From: Acytostelium subglobosum LB1
Lineage: Eukaryota > Evosea > Eumycetozoa > Acytosteliales > Acytosteliaceae
Length of the DNA: 64,000 bases
NCBI RefSeq assembly: GCF_000787575.1
Contig: NW_012236530.1
Span: 626,734-690,733, forward strand
Direction: 5' to 3'
The notes beneath the pieces are model-generated. The model was given only the letters and a program-made list of their open reading frames with translations. It did not search any database and was not told where the DNA came from. Below are positions 23,252 to 36,123 of this stretch, in pieces. Numbering within the stretch: the first letter of the stretch is position 1; every line of letters begins with the position of its first letter. The position numbers and the translations under genes are program-made.

Positions 23252-26200
23252 TTATAGCCATGGATAGCTGACTGACTCCATTTGGCTTATGTTTGATGAG
23301 TTGGAAGACAATTGAATCAACTCGTTCACCTTCTTGACGATTGGTGTGAGGAACAGTGTCTTGTCTGGCTGCACTGGCGGGGTGATGACATTGATCCTTG
23401 TGTTGATCATCTGTTTGATGACCTTGAGTGTCCTCTCCAGGATCTCTTGGTGCAGATGTTGATTGTTCTGTGTCTTGGCAATTGGCTCAGAGATGTGTCC
23501 ACAAAGTATCTCATCGAATATGTACAGACTGAGAAGGTTGATAAGTTGATCCTAGAATGTTTGATTGGATGGTTGGATGTTAGTATATTGTTTGGGTCGC
23601 ATACAAAGAGTCTATCCAGCTTACCTTTGTTTGGGAAATACACATGGCAGTTGCCAGCAGTGAACTTTGATAGCCACCCTCGATAAAGACTGGATTGAGG
23701 TATGATCGAATGTTCTGTGTGAGACGGAATGGTACCACTCCATTCTCAGTGAACTCTGCATTCTCACAGTAGTTGTCGGTTGCCCACTTGCCAAAGTAGA
23801 CTGAGCCTGTGGACTTGGAGAAGTAAATGTCCGAGGGCGATTGACAGCCTGGTTTGCTAAACAGGACGTAGGAGATCATAGAGTGGAGACCCCACTGGGC
23901 AGCAAACGACAGCTTGAATTCATATTGCTCTTGGTAGGTGGTGAGGTTCTTCATCATGTAGGATGTCATCAGAGAGTCGCTCATGTACTTGGATATCTCA
24001 CGGAATGCCTGGAGTTTGGTTGGCTTGTGTGCCTTCTCCTTGGGTGTTGTCTCAGCAGCGGTTGAGCTGGATCCTAGCAGCTTGTTCCTGTAGTGAATGA
24101 GCGGCGAGTAGAGCTCTTGCTCTGGCACCTGGCTGGACCAGACACTGATGAGTGGGGTCATCTCTCGTCCACCAATGGCCTGAACTAGGTTCAGGTTGTT
24201 GTTGATGGGCACCATCGTTGGGTACTGGTTGAAGGTTATTCCACGGCGTCTCGTCTCTCTGTACTTGTTGAGTAGATTGTTGATTGAGCAAAGTAGTTGT
24301 GTGCGTCTCTCAGTCTTTCTAAGGGACTGTCTGGGCTTGAACAGTGGCGTCTCAATGTCGATCAAGAATGGATAGGCGCGTCCATTGGTGGCGTAGAAGG
24401 TCACGCGTGGGCAGAGCATTCCATTGGAGTTGAGGACCATCTGTGCGGTGAGGCCAATCCTGTCGACCTTGACATTGTTCTCCTGGCTTGGATCCCGAAC
24501 TCCTCTGTATAGACTTGGCACTTCGAGCAGGGTTGGACGCAGATCAGCAAGTGATGGCGCCAATGTCTCAAGACGGATCGTGGAGTTGTGACTGAAGTAG
24601 TTGGCAACTGTAATCGATTCGATTGTCGTGTAGGTCGTGCACAATGCTGTGCTGTGTTTGCGTTGCACCCATGTGATGAGCTTGGAGATCAGTGATGACA
24701 ATGTAGGCTTGCCATCAGACGCGGTGTCCATTGCTGAGGTTTGCAGTCCAATCATTGGTCCAAAGTCATCGGCAAACTCTTGCTTGTATCGCTCGACCAT
24801 CAGACTGTGGAGTGGCGGATGGTTGACTTGAGGGGCGCCAGCCAGCGGCTCCTCAAAGTAGTGCTGCTGTACCTGTTTGAGCATGTCTGTGATTGAGACG
24901 GGGATATCCTCCGAGACCAACGGTACCCTGAATGCTTCGTTCAAGATGTGGTTCAATGATGATGTAAGGTGATGCACTGAGGGGATGGTATGTGTGAGCT
25001 GGGCAAAGCCAACAAGCATTGTGTCAATCTCATTGATGAGGCTAGCATGGAAGGGCTGCAGCAGTACCGAGAGAGTCTCTGCCATCTTCAAGGGGCCAGG
25101 AAGTGGAGTGGCCTGTGCGCCCGGTGTTGGCAACAGCAGGGGGTTCGTTGGGTTTTGCTTCATGTCGCCAACAAGCTTGCGGAAGTGGTAGTAGGAGTAG
25201 TTGGGATAGAGACAACACACCTTGTTCAGCATCTGCCAACAGAGGAAGCCATAGCCGGGGAACTGAAGGCTCATGCTTGCACCCGTTATAAGTGTTGGGA
25301 TGTGACTGAGCCACAGCCAGTGTGGCAACACAGTGATTGGCTTCTCGATTGAAGAGAACACCGACTGGGCCAGGGAGGGCTTCTTTTGTGGGGCTGCTGT
25401 TGGCGTGCCAGGGTTAGCCTCGGGGGTGGTTGCTGGAGCTGGGTTGGTACCCTCTGTTGGTGTTGTTCCGGGTGCTGCTGGAGCAGGGGCGGGTGCTGCT
25501 GGAGCTGCTGGGTTGGCACCTGCAGCAGCGTTCTGGGGCATGGTGGGCAAGGTGTGTGGCACCTCACCGCTACCATTGAGGTAGAGCAGCCAGAGGAACC
25601 TTGGGATAAGCTTTGAGCCGTAGCGAGGATCACATCTAATGCCTTGGATATAACAGTTGATGGCACTCTCCGCCCATCCGGCCTTGGTCTCAGCATCCAT
25701 CGGTTGTCCACCAGTGGCACTGCCACCGCCATTGCTAAACATGCTGTCGCAGAAGTATCCCCAATTGATCCAACTCTTGGCGTAGTTGTCAAACAATTGG
25801 ATGGCCGTCGAGAAGTTGAGGTTGGCGTCAGAGACCTGTCCCAGACGGCTCTGGAACTCGCCCTTGAGCTGGAAGAACTCGGACTTTTGGAGCGGTAGGA
25901 AGTAGTCAAGGTTTGTGCCATTGATGATGGAAATACCAGTCTCATAGTGCGTGGGCAACTGCAGGTAGCACTTGATCTGCTCCTTCAGATTGAGGAAGAT
26001 GTCCTGGACCTCAATGTGCATGTTGAACATCTTGCTGAGTGAGTTGAGACACACCTCAATGATGTGATGCTTGCGAGTGATATGTGCAAACTTGTTGGTG
26101 GTCCAAGAGGTCTCGGGCAGGACGATGGGCTTGACAGGCTGGTTCTGTCCAGCGTTGATGTACTCGGAGATCTGCTCGACGCCAAAGCCCAACAGACTGA

Positions 26201-29200
26201 ACACTTGTTGGCGCCATGTGAGAAGGTCGTTCCATACGCCTGAGTCCTCGTCCTTGCTGGGCAGTCTCTCGCGCCATATCGTGAAGATGGTCTTGACGTC
26301 GTTGATCGTGTTGACGAGAACGGGTCTGCTCAGAGGCGCCGTATGCAGGTTGGAGATTGAGAACGTGACCTCCTTGAGAAGGTGCACGGCTTCCTGCAGC
26401 TCGACGACCTGCTGCATCTCGACCAGGCCCTGGGAGTGCGCATGGAACGCGCGCTCGGGCAGACTGACCCACTTCTTGAGTATGAGCTGGTTGGAGTTGA
26501 CAATGTTGGGGTCGACCTCTGTGAACTTCTTGTCGATGATCAGTGAGTAGCCCTGCAAGATCTTGCGGATGGATGTGTCACCGTGTGGTTGTAGCTTGCC
26601 CAGCGCCTCTCTCATGAGTGTCCACGCCGACAGCTTCCATGATGACTCTACCAAAAGCTCATTCATGTTCTGTTGGCGCGCATAGTCCAGTAGGACCTCC
26701 CATTGATTAAGTCGCTTGGCGCAGTCGATCCAGTGGTCTTCCCACAGTATGTTCTCGCTCTTTGTGGTGGACTTGGCACCATTGCTGCTGTACTTGTTCA
26801 TCGCGGAGAAGTACACCTCTTGTGCCGACTGCCAATAGTAGAACTGCTCAAGGAGCAGGCCCAGCTTGGTCTCATCGCAAGTGTAGCGACGGCGCAGCAG
26901 GCCAAAGAGGAGGTCGCGCTCGTTCAAGTTGTTGTAGAGCGTTCCTAGTGCGTCCCAGACGGGCTCGGTCTGCTCGGGCGTCTTAGAGCCCTCGAGCAGA
27001 TTGACCTCGAGCATCTTGACCGATGTGTAGTAGGCATTGTACGCGTCACCCAGATAACTGATGATCTCAACGGGGATCTTGGGTGCGGGTGTGCACTTGG
27101 CCACACCCTCCAGCAGTGTCTGAACGATCTGATTGGCCTCGGGCGTCGAGAGCTGGATGGCGTTGTTGGGTGTCTTCTTGTAGTCCTTGGTGAGCAATGT
27201 GGTCAATGACTTGGACAGCTTGTAATGCTCTTCCTTGGACAGCTTGGCCCACATTGCGCTAAAGACCAGCACCCACAGGTGATGACAGAGTTGGATGTCG
27301 TTGAACGTCAACTCGCTAAGCGCACTGATGATGTCGCCTGTCGTCACCTTGTTTGACGACACACCTTCGATCCACTCGTCATGCGAGGCCAACATGTCGG
27401 CAAACTGTGACGATACGCCTCCTGGAGGTGGAGAGGCGCCCGCCGAAGCAGAGTGGCCCTCAGTCGAGGGAAGGATATGATGGAATCGTGCCATGCTGTT
27501 GTGAAGTGATACGCTACCAGTGGCGGGGAGGATGGCCAATAGGAGGTCCAGAGCATGACGTATCCAATAGTTGTTGCCCAATGCGTCCCATTGTTGAATC
27601 GAGACGATGTAGTTGAGTCGCTGGAAGGGTGTGCTGCCGATAGATTTGTGCAGGATCTCAAAGAGGCCACGACGCGTCTTGGGGTCGTGCGAGCGCAGGC
27701 CAAGCATGAAGCCGGGCTCGAGCTGGGAGAGCTCCAGACGGCTGCTTGAGGGGTCCGAGTAGACCTGCTGAATGAGCGAGAAGTACGAGTTGATCAGATC
27801 CTTGTTGTCGAGCTGGCCAAAGCGGCTCATCTTGAGAACAAAGTTCACCTTCTCCTTGGACATGAGGATGCCCGCGTACTCCTTCTGGGTGATCAGGCTG
27901 GTGGTCATGGCTAGTACCTCGGACAGCAGCTCAATGTCGTTGCTGTGCTCGAGAAGTACCAGCAGGGACTGCAGGAATATCTTGCGGTTGTCAGATGTGA
28001 GCTTGACAATCTTGGCCTTGACCAGAGCATAGCACTTGATCAATGCCTGGGCGATCTCCTTCTCCGATCTCTTGATACCTTGTGGGGCCGGTGCACCAGC
28101 GGCGTTTGGCGCGCCGGGGAATGCACCTGGGGCTGGCTTCAGGCCCGGCTGTCCAGGGACTGCCACGGCGCCTTGCTGGGCTGGGGGTGCACCTGGTGGG
28201 CGAGGTGGCTGGGCGCCAGCGGGCGGTACTGTTCCAGGAGGGAGTGGCATGATGGGGATGGTGTCTGGCGCGAGCAGGAAGCCTGTCAATCGCTGGATGA
28301 TCTTCATCAGGTGGGGGAGATAAGGCTCGATCCAATCGGGTTGCTCATCCTTGAAGGTCTTGAGCACGTTGAGTATCGAGATGTTAAAGTTCTTCTCGAA
28401 TGTGGCCAGGATGCCATCGATGGCCGTAGCCATCGACGTGTAGAACTGAGCCAGCTCACCATTCGTTGGGAATGTCTGTAGCGTACGACGCAGTATGGCG
28501 CAGATCAATTGCGATATCTTTGGATTGTCATGCTGGAGCACTTGGACGTAGGCCTGGATATTGGCCACGTTGGTCGTTACGAACGTGTTGATCTGGAACT
28601 CGTAGATGATGTTGAGTATGTTGAGCGTGGTCGAGAGAATGAGTGGCTGATCGCTGTGCAGCAGTCGCTCAAACACTTGGAACTTGATGTTTGCGTCGGG
28701 CCAGATAGAGAGCGCCTGGCGAACCAGATCCGAGCACTTGTCCACCAGCACAGTGTTCTTGGCGTCCGTGCCATTGGTCATCAGACGTATGAGGAACAGC
28801 AGAATGTGCTCAATGACACTTGCGGGGAGGCGATAGTCATCATCAGCCTGTTGCTGTGTGATGGGCGTGGCCACCTGCTGGCTGGGAGTCGTGACATTGA
28901 CCTCGGTGGTGGGTGTGACTGGTGGTACAGTAGACGGCGTTGGCTGGCTGGTCGCTGCTGGGCCAGTCGTAGCCATGGCTGTGGCGGTGGCAGTGGCTGT
29001 CACTGGGAGCAAATGTGGATTGATTCTCCACTTCTCCCAAGTGATGATCATCTCGATGATGTCGATTGAGAGCTTCTTGTTCTCTGGCGTGATGTTGGAC
29101 ACCAGGCCAATCTTGGGCAACACGCTAACCATTTGCGAGATGAACTGTGCTCGTGATGGGTAGAAGAGCGTGGGATGACGCACGATCAGTTGGAGAATGT

Positions 29201-32200
29201 GCACGACCTGCTGCAGCGAGTGAGACTCCTCGACGATCACTTTCTTGGTCCACTTGATCCACATGTTCTTGAAGTTGTCCACGAGGCGCACCTTGAGCGC
29301 CGGCACGAGGATGTCGAGAGCCTGCTTCACCAGATGCTTGGCCTCGTTCTGGAAAGCCTTGAGTAGCTGCACGTATACCTGCAACACAATCTTCACGGGC
29401 GTTTCGTAGGCTTCAATGAAGCGACAGGCCAACACGTAGGCAGTCTGACGGCATGTGAAGTCCTCGTTCTTGAAGTGATTCCATGCAAACTTGATGAGGT
29501 CACGTCGTGTGTCGATGAGGAATATGGGCACGTTCTTTATCAACAACGTCTCGAGTTGGAGTAGCTCGACCAGCAGCATCTCATCGTTGGGTATCTCGGA
29601 TTCGAGTGTCTGCTTTGCCAGCTGGCCAAAGAGTTCGGGCTGGATGGTGCGTTGTGCCGCGTCGAGTTGGAAGTATGAGTTGAGCAGTGGGATGACGATG
29701 TTCTGGATGGCGTGCACTTTGAGCTCTGGCCCAGCCGTCTGCATGAACTCGAGGTATTCGCGCAGGATGTCCTGCTTCTGTGCCACGGTCGTCGTCTCCA
29801 TCAGCTCGCCCTGAAGATAGTCGCGGAGGAATGAGAAGTCGATGGGGCCGCGAATGAGGAATGCAAAGAGCATCTGGAAGAGCAGCTCGGTCGATGCATA
29901 GTTCTGGCGACAGCAGTGAATGAAACACTTGATGATGATCCTTGTCTCCTTGAGTATGGTGGGCGAAGAGATCTCGCCGTTGTTCCTGAGGATATCCTGG
30001 CGGGTGGGCGAGCGCCAGATCTCGAGCAGCTTGTCCAGGACGGGTCGGCGCTCGATCAGCCACTTGGGGTCATTCTTGATGATCGTGTTCACAATGCTCA
30101 GGCCCAGGTATGTAAAGTCTGGGTTCATCTGCGTCATGTCCAGCCACACGCTGTAGTTCTTGGCCAGCTCCTCGACGATGGGCTTGGACACCTCACCCGC
30201 CTTGACAATCAGGCGGAATGTGGTGGCGTACTGTGGCAACAGGGTGGCCATTTGTGGGATGGTCCACGCCTGCGTGATGAATATGTCGACCGCCTTGGCC
30301 GGATACTTGGCCAAGAACTGTGTGAAGGGCTGGCGGTATGGGCTGTTGACCTCTCGACCGAGCAGCTGCTCAAACTTCATCGTGAGCAGGATGGTCTGGT
30401 CGATTAGCTTGCCTCCCGTTGGCAGCAGGTGGAACGTGTCGATGATCGCGGCACAGATGCGCACCTCTTCCGTCTCCTTATAGCGGTTGGCGATAGAAGT
30501 GAGCTTGCCAGTGTCCCTCAAACTTCTTAAGGTACTCAAACAGGCGGTCGCCCAGAGCGGCGTTGAAGCACGACGAGAGCAACTCGAGCAGACGCGACAG
30601 GCCTTGGAGGAAGAAGACCGTGATGTTCTTGGGGTCGGTCAGATTGGTGAGGATGGGCTTGAGGCAGATCTGGAGCACGTCACGATTGAGTCGCTGTTGG
30701 GTAATGGAGATCTGCAGGCCACGCTTGGCCACCGCCGAGATGTCCTTGTTGCGCACGGTCACGGCTTTGAAGAACGCGCGGATCGTACGGTTCTTGAGCT
30801 CCTGATTGTCAAAGGCGATGTACTCAGGACATGTTGTGGCAGTCGTGATCATCTCGAGTCCAGCCTGGCGTAGCTGGGACATTTGGGCAATGGCGCGTTG
30901 TGAGTTGGCTTTGGCCACGATGGTAGGGTCCTCACCTGACACTAAAAGACACTCAAGCAGGAACTTGGTCGAGTCCTGATTGAATGGTATCATTGAGAGA
31001 TGCTGTGAGAGACAGAAGTTGAGGCCCTCCATCAGTCCAGTCTGCGCACCAATCGACAGCAACTTGAGCGAGCGTGGTAGGATGCGCATGAAGAATGAGC
31101 GTGGGTCATCATGGAGCAGATGGACAGGGATGTTTGTGATCTCTGAGATTGTCTTGATCAATCGCTGGACAACCTTTCTCGTGTGTGATTGCACCGAGAA
31201 CAGCTGACGGAAAAGGAACTCAATGATCTCCTTCATAAGTGCACGTTGTTGATCGTCGAGCTGGGCAAGGGTTGCGTGTGGTGGGAGTGGTGGAGTCACT
31301 GGCACGGGTGGTGCTGTGGGGGCTGTAGTCGGGGCGCCCGTTGTGGGCGCTGGGGTGGCTGTTGGTTGTCCTGGATTGACAGGGGATGTACCTGCTGGTG
31401 CTGACGCGACTGTGCCTGTGGCAGCTGCAGGTGACTGTGAAACGGTTGTCGAGGGTGTCATTGGCGATGATGGTGATGAAATGTTTACAGGTGTTTGATT
31501 GATCTCCATTGGCGCATTGGTCGATGGTGTGTTCTGTTGTTGGGAGGTCGATGGTGTGTTTTGATCGATGTCCATAGCGTTCGAAGTCGCCGTCGCATTA
31601 GTCTCTGTGACGGATGAAGATGATGCATTGTTGTTGTTGCTCGAGTCGATGTCCATGGTTTGTTGTTGTTGCTCAGTGATTGGAATGTCCAAGTGAGGGG
31701 TACACAGCTTGATCAGCTTCTCGACTACCTCAGTGGCCGTACTGATGAGTGGCTGGAAGCCTGCGTAGGAGAGACTGTCGATGATGTGAAGGAGTGCCTT
31801 GAGCAGTTGTGGCTGCAGGGCATTGATCCATATGTTACACTCTTGATACTTGTCCAGGAAGAACTTGATGCCCGCGCAGCCGGCATTCATCTCGCTAAAC
31901 TTGGCCTGATAGCAGGCATTGATGAATGAGTGTATCAAGTAGCTGAACAGTGGGCATGGGCTCGCATCGCCTGGCGACACATTGTACACTTCACACGCGC
32001 ACTTGTAAAGCATGTCGAGAATGGCGGTCTGATCCTCTGTCGACAGCAGGTTCTTGCCATCGCCTGGCGCTTTGGACATCAGCTCCACCAGTGCATCGAA
32101 GAACAGTTTGGGGTCGAGTTCATGGAGTGAAGAGAGCGGAGTGTCGAGACGACGTGATGCAAACATCAATGTGAAGTGGCTGGCAAGCTTAGCCAGGTAG

Positions 32201-35200
32201 GGTTGCGACTCTTGGCGCAGGGACTCGATTCCATAGGCAACGTAGCAGCCGGCGAACATCACCCTCATGATGCGAACCTCATCCATGTACTCCTCGCGCG
32301 TCTTTGATTGCTGTGAGTGGGAAGCAGGTGCAGGTGGCGACGTGGGCAGCGTGGACGGCGACATTGACGAAGCAGATGGCGCAGGGAGTTGTCGTGGCGC
32401 CTCAACAATAGAGAATATGATTGGCATTGATGCATCCTGTTGCTTGTTGGCCTGAATTGTGTTGTAGATCTGTGAGGTGTGTGCGTGCAGCGGCTCCTTG
32501 TTTAGATTGAGTGAGATGTAGCGACGCAGCAAGTTGAAGGCGTTCTGTAGCAGGAATGGGTCGCTGTGATTGAGCAGCACGTTGGTGGCCGTCTCGGACG
32601 AGCGATCCAACTCGATGCTGAGCTGCGTGTCGGTTCCCAGTGGCAGTACCACCTTGAACGCGTCGATTGGTGTGGGCGTGGTCTCGATCAGTGGCGTCGA
32701 AGCGTGCACCGTCAGCGAGCGACTCTTGCCAGCCATCTTGCCTAGGACACGCACAGCGTGTGGACCAAAGAAGTAGGGCATGGGCTTGAGATGTGCCCAG
32801 ATGGCGTGCAGGAACTCAGTCTTGTTCTCGCGGAACACATTGAGCAAGAAGTCACCTGTGACATTGTCAACCAGAAGCTCGATCGTCTTGAACGCGATAG
32901 TCAGGAGGTCATGCGAATTGGACTTGAGAGCAATGATGAGCGGGCGCACCAGCAGATGGATGCAGGGCAGGAACGAGGTGATGCGCACGGGCACTGTGAG
33001 CGCCAGCTCGACAAACAAATGGATCATATCTGTGGGGTGCGAGCTGGACAGCAGCTCGTTCAGGGTCTCCAAGATGCCTGGAAACAGGATAGTGATGTCC
33101 TTGGTCAGGTCTGGCTTGTTGCAACCTCTAAAGATCATCTTTAGCAGCATAAAGTAGTTGAGCGAGCCCAATGGGTTGGACTCAGTGGCCAGCTTCACAG
33201 CCTGAAGTATGATCGACTGGAGCACTGATTGAACAGCCGGCTCAATCTCATTGTTGACCAGCACCGTTCCAAACAAATGTTTCAGCAATCGCAATAGTAT
33301 AGGATCAGGTTTATCGGTTGGTAGTGTGTTCCTGATCGTGATGAAGGTGCAAGATTGTTATGGTTAGGGCAAGGTCAAGGGTAAGGGTAGGTGACGAACA
33401 TACTTTAACTTCTCATTGAGGAATGGCGCGATGATCTCTGAGAACTGCTTGCTGGGACTGTTGGATTGTGTTTGGTTGGGACTGAAGCTCATGAGCACTT
33501 GTGGTATGATGAGCAGGGTCTGGTCTTCGGTGCAGCGGTCGTAGAGGAAGCCAATGGTCGAAGTGAATAGCTCCTGGAATGTGCGATACTCTAGTTGGAG
33601 CAGCGTGGTGGAGAAGTGCTCCAAGCTCTCCTTCTCCTCGTTCGGGGCTGGGTTGATGCCGCCGTACGCCGGCAGACATTTGATCAGATTCTTGAACATC
33701 TTGATGTACATGAGTGACTCCTCCACATGCGACAGACCAATGCGGACCACTGTTTGGGTGCCCGCCGTCGTCATGACGGGTCGCTGGCTGGGACAAGAGT
33801 TGAGCGCCCACACAATGTTCCTGAAGCCTCCAATTATGGTCTTTAACAGACTTCGGCAGTCCTTGATTGGGTCTCCGACGGGCATGCTGCCAGACGATGA
33901 GTTGTCGGCTCCTGGGCCAGGGGCATCCTTGCGCGCATCTGCGGGCGCCGCTGCACCCGAGGTCGCGGAGGAAGATTCGTCTAACTGTGCCTGTTGCTGT
34001 TGTTGTTGTTGTTGCTCTTGCTGCTGTTTCTGTTGCTGCAACAGCTTTGGTATCTGTTTCTTGAGGCTGACAAACTTGTTGATGAATGCCTCAAAGATCT
34101 TGTAAATGATTGAGCGAGCCTTGAACTCGGGATCGGGCTTGCGCGGAATGTACTCGACGATGCTGATAAACAGCTTGGCCGAGATGGCCTGGATGCTGAA
34201 GTGGTTGGTGGAGTCGTGGAGATGCTTGCTGTACAGTGTCACCACCTTGGCAATGTGCGCCAGTGTCAGGTCGTTGCGCATGTGATGTATAAAGTCGGCC
34301 AACGAGGAGTAGGCAATGAATCGTAGCGCCTCGTACGATGTCTTGGACGAGCCAATTAGGATCTTCTCGTCCAGCAGCAGGTCGAGATAGACGATGAAGC
34401 GCGACTTAAGCTCCGACGACAGGATGTAACGCGTGGCGAACAATAGCTCCTTGCGGATAGTCGACGACTGTGGCGGACAATTCTTCATCAAGTGGATGAC
34501 GTACTTGGGGAATGTGTCGGCGTATGGGCGGATAAGGTCCATGTGCTGCTTGAGTGTGTAGGCCAGGAACGAGAGTGTCTTGACCTGCGCGCCAATAAAG
34601 TCCACGTATTGCTGGTGATGCGTGACCGATGCCGTCTCGGGCGCCTGCAGACTCAGTGCATTGATGATGTACGGGATGAACTTGCCCACGTTGCCCGCCA
34701 CCGAGCTGGGATACAGCTGGAACAGCAACACGACGATAATAGGACTCTCGGTCAACACCTTGAACGACGACATGCTGGGCGTGATTGGGAGTGGGCGTGG
34801 CTGGCCGCCCTGGATGGGTGGCGAGGATGTGCCGCCGCCGCCGCCGCCGCCCGCAGTCGGCGAGGTTATAGCCTGCGTGCCAGGTGCTGCGCCCGGACCA
34901 CCGGGCGGAGGTGGCGTAGTGGATGTTGGTGGAGGCGGCTGTTTGAATGCCTTCTCCAGGGTCATCGGCAGATCGTTATACATCTTGTTGACGATGTTGA
35001 GAAAGGGTTGTACCTCGGCTTCTAATGTCGGTCGGTAGTTCTTGTGCAACTCCATTATGATTCTCAGACAGACCAATGCATTCTCCTCATTGTCCACCTC
35101 GATCAAATACATCGACAGCTGCAACAAGTTCTGTACCTGTGGCTTCAGTATATCATTGTTTGGTAACTTATTCAATATCTCCAATATAGTATTACGTATC

Positions 35201-35484
35201 TTCTGTTCTGGTGCATTGGCATCGAATTGAACCTTTAATTGATTCAAAGTTAGAGATTGAATGAATGAATGAGAGCATGATGAGATACATACCGCACCCT
35301 GTCGTAATATATTATAGAATACTGGGAAGAGATACTGTAGGAAGGAGCCATACTCACCAGAGTGAATGACCTCGATGTTGTCGCGTATCTCTGTCACCAT
35401 GTTCAACAGGTGAACATGATCAGCGTTGGTCTGCAACTCATAACACTTACGAGCGCATATTTCAAAGTTGACTTGATGTGACAT
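23252..35484 (-). CDS. tra1: Tra1/TRRAP, PIKK-family pseudokinase subunit of SAGA and NuA4
   Basis: Exons are 35484-35293, 35232-33404, 33331-23625 and 23551-23252, about 4008 aa. The protein is a scaffold that recruits SAGA and NuA4 acetyltransferases to activators. It starts MSHQVNFEIC and has long HEAT-type helical repeats broken by Gln, Pro and Ser/Thr inserts, a FAT domain (about 2750-3350, with GLLRRRYTCDETKLGLLLEQ), a PI3K-like domain without recognisable catalytic motifs (RRGITFNQYPTMVPINNNLN region) and a FATC end finishing SYPWL. The frame changes once inside the third exon, between 30519 and 30504: the upstream frame runs into a stop just after, while conserved sequence continues one base shifted (YKETEEVRICAAIIDTFHLL). 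Exon lengths sum to 12028; dropping one base gives 4009 codons. A sequence error in GGG at 30517-30515 is the simplest explanation. Confidence 0.92.
33361..33391 (+). repeat. GGGCAA/GGGTAA tract inside a tra1 intron
   Basis: G-rich units (TTAGGGCAAGG, CAAGGGTAAGGGTAGG) fill nearly half of the 72-nt tra1 intron (33332-33403). The transcribed RNA is therefore C-rich here. The tract resembles those at 6083, 35852 and 47350. Confidence 0.65.
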
Positions 35485-36123
35485 CAATCTACTACTAACT
35501 CTATTAACTACTAACTACTAACTACTACTTGATTGATCTATCTGTCTATTCTATGTTTACTTGTTGTTGATCAGGTGTCGACACACAAACACAAATGTCT
35601 GTCTACCTCTTCCTCTCGTCACTAACTTTCTTGTCTTGTCTTGATATACTACACGTCGGTTGTGTGTATATTGTTATATTATTATAATGTTATATACAAT
35701 TAGAGGATATATATATTGTTGTAGTTGATGATAGTAAGTAATGTTGAAGGAGAAGGAGTGATTGGTGATCATCAATCAAAGTATGCAAGCTGCGACGAAA
35801 GTGAAGAGCATCCTCAAGAGTTGTGTGTTCCCTCTTTTTTTGATGAATGAGCAAGGGCAAGGGTAAGGGTCAGGGTAAGGGGCAGGGTAAGGGTAGAGTA
35901 TTGGATGAAGGAGGTGATTGTCAAGGTACCATCTACTTCTGGAAGGGTTACCATCATCTCTGGTAATACCTAATCAATCAATAAATCAAGAATTCAAATA
36001 TTAAATAATCGTCGCCTACAATCAATCCTTTATTCCATTCCAACAACAATGGATGCATGATCACTCATGCATACATACATATATAATGAATTGAAGATGT
36101 GATTGATGATGATAAATGATAAT
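35485..36123. other. Spacer upstream of tra1
   Basis: About 640 bases between the tra1 start and the stop of the 5'-nucleotidase gene, both on the - strand. The sequence is AT-rich with ACTACTAACT repeats next to tra1 and a strong G-tract at 35852-35897. No gene was seen. It should contain the tra1 promoter. Confidence 0.6.
35852..35897 (+). repeat. Perfect GGG-N3 tract, potential G-quadruplex
   Basis: Seven G3-4 runs separated mostly by three bases (GGGCAAGGGTAAGGGTCAGG and onward). This satisfies the G3N1-7 rule several times over. It is about 370 bases upstream of the tra1 start codon, so it may sit in its promoter. Confidence 0.75.

Noticed and set aside
23552-23624. The tra1 reading frame ending at YATQTIY
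   Set aside because: A GTAAGC donor and CTAG acceptor restore a FATC-like end finishing SYPWL, as expected for the family, so the earlier stop lies in an intron.
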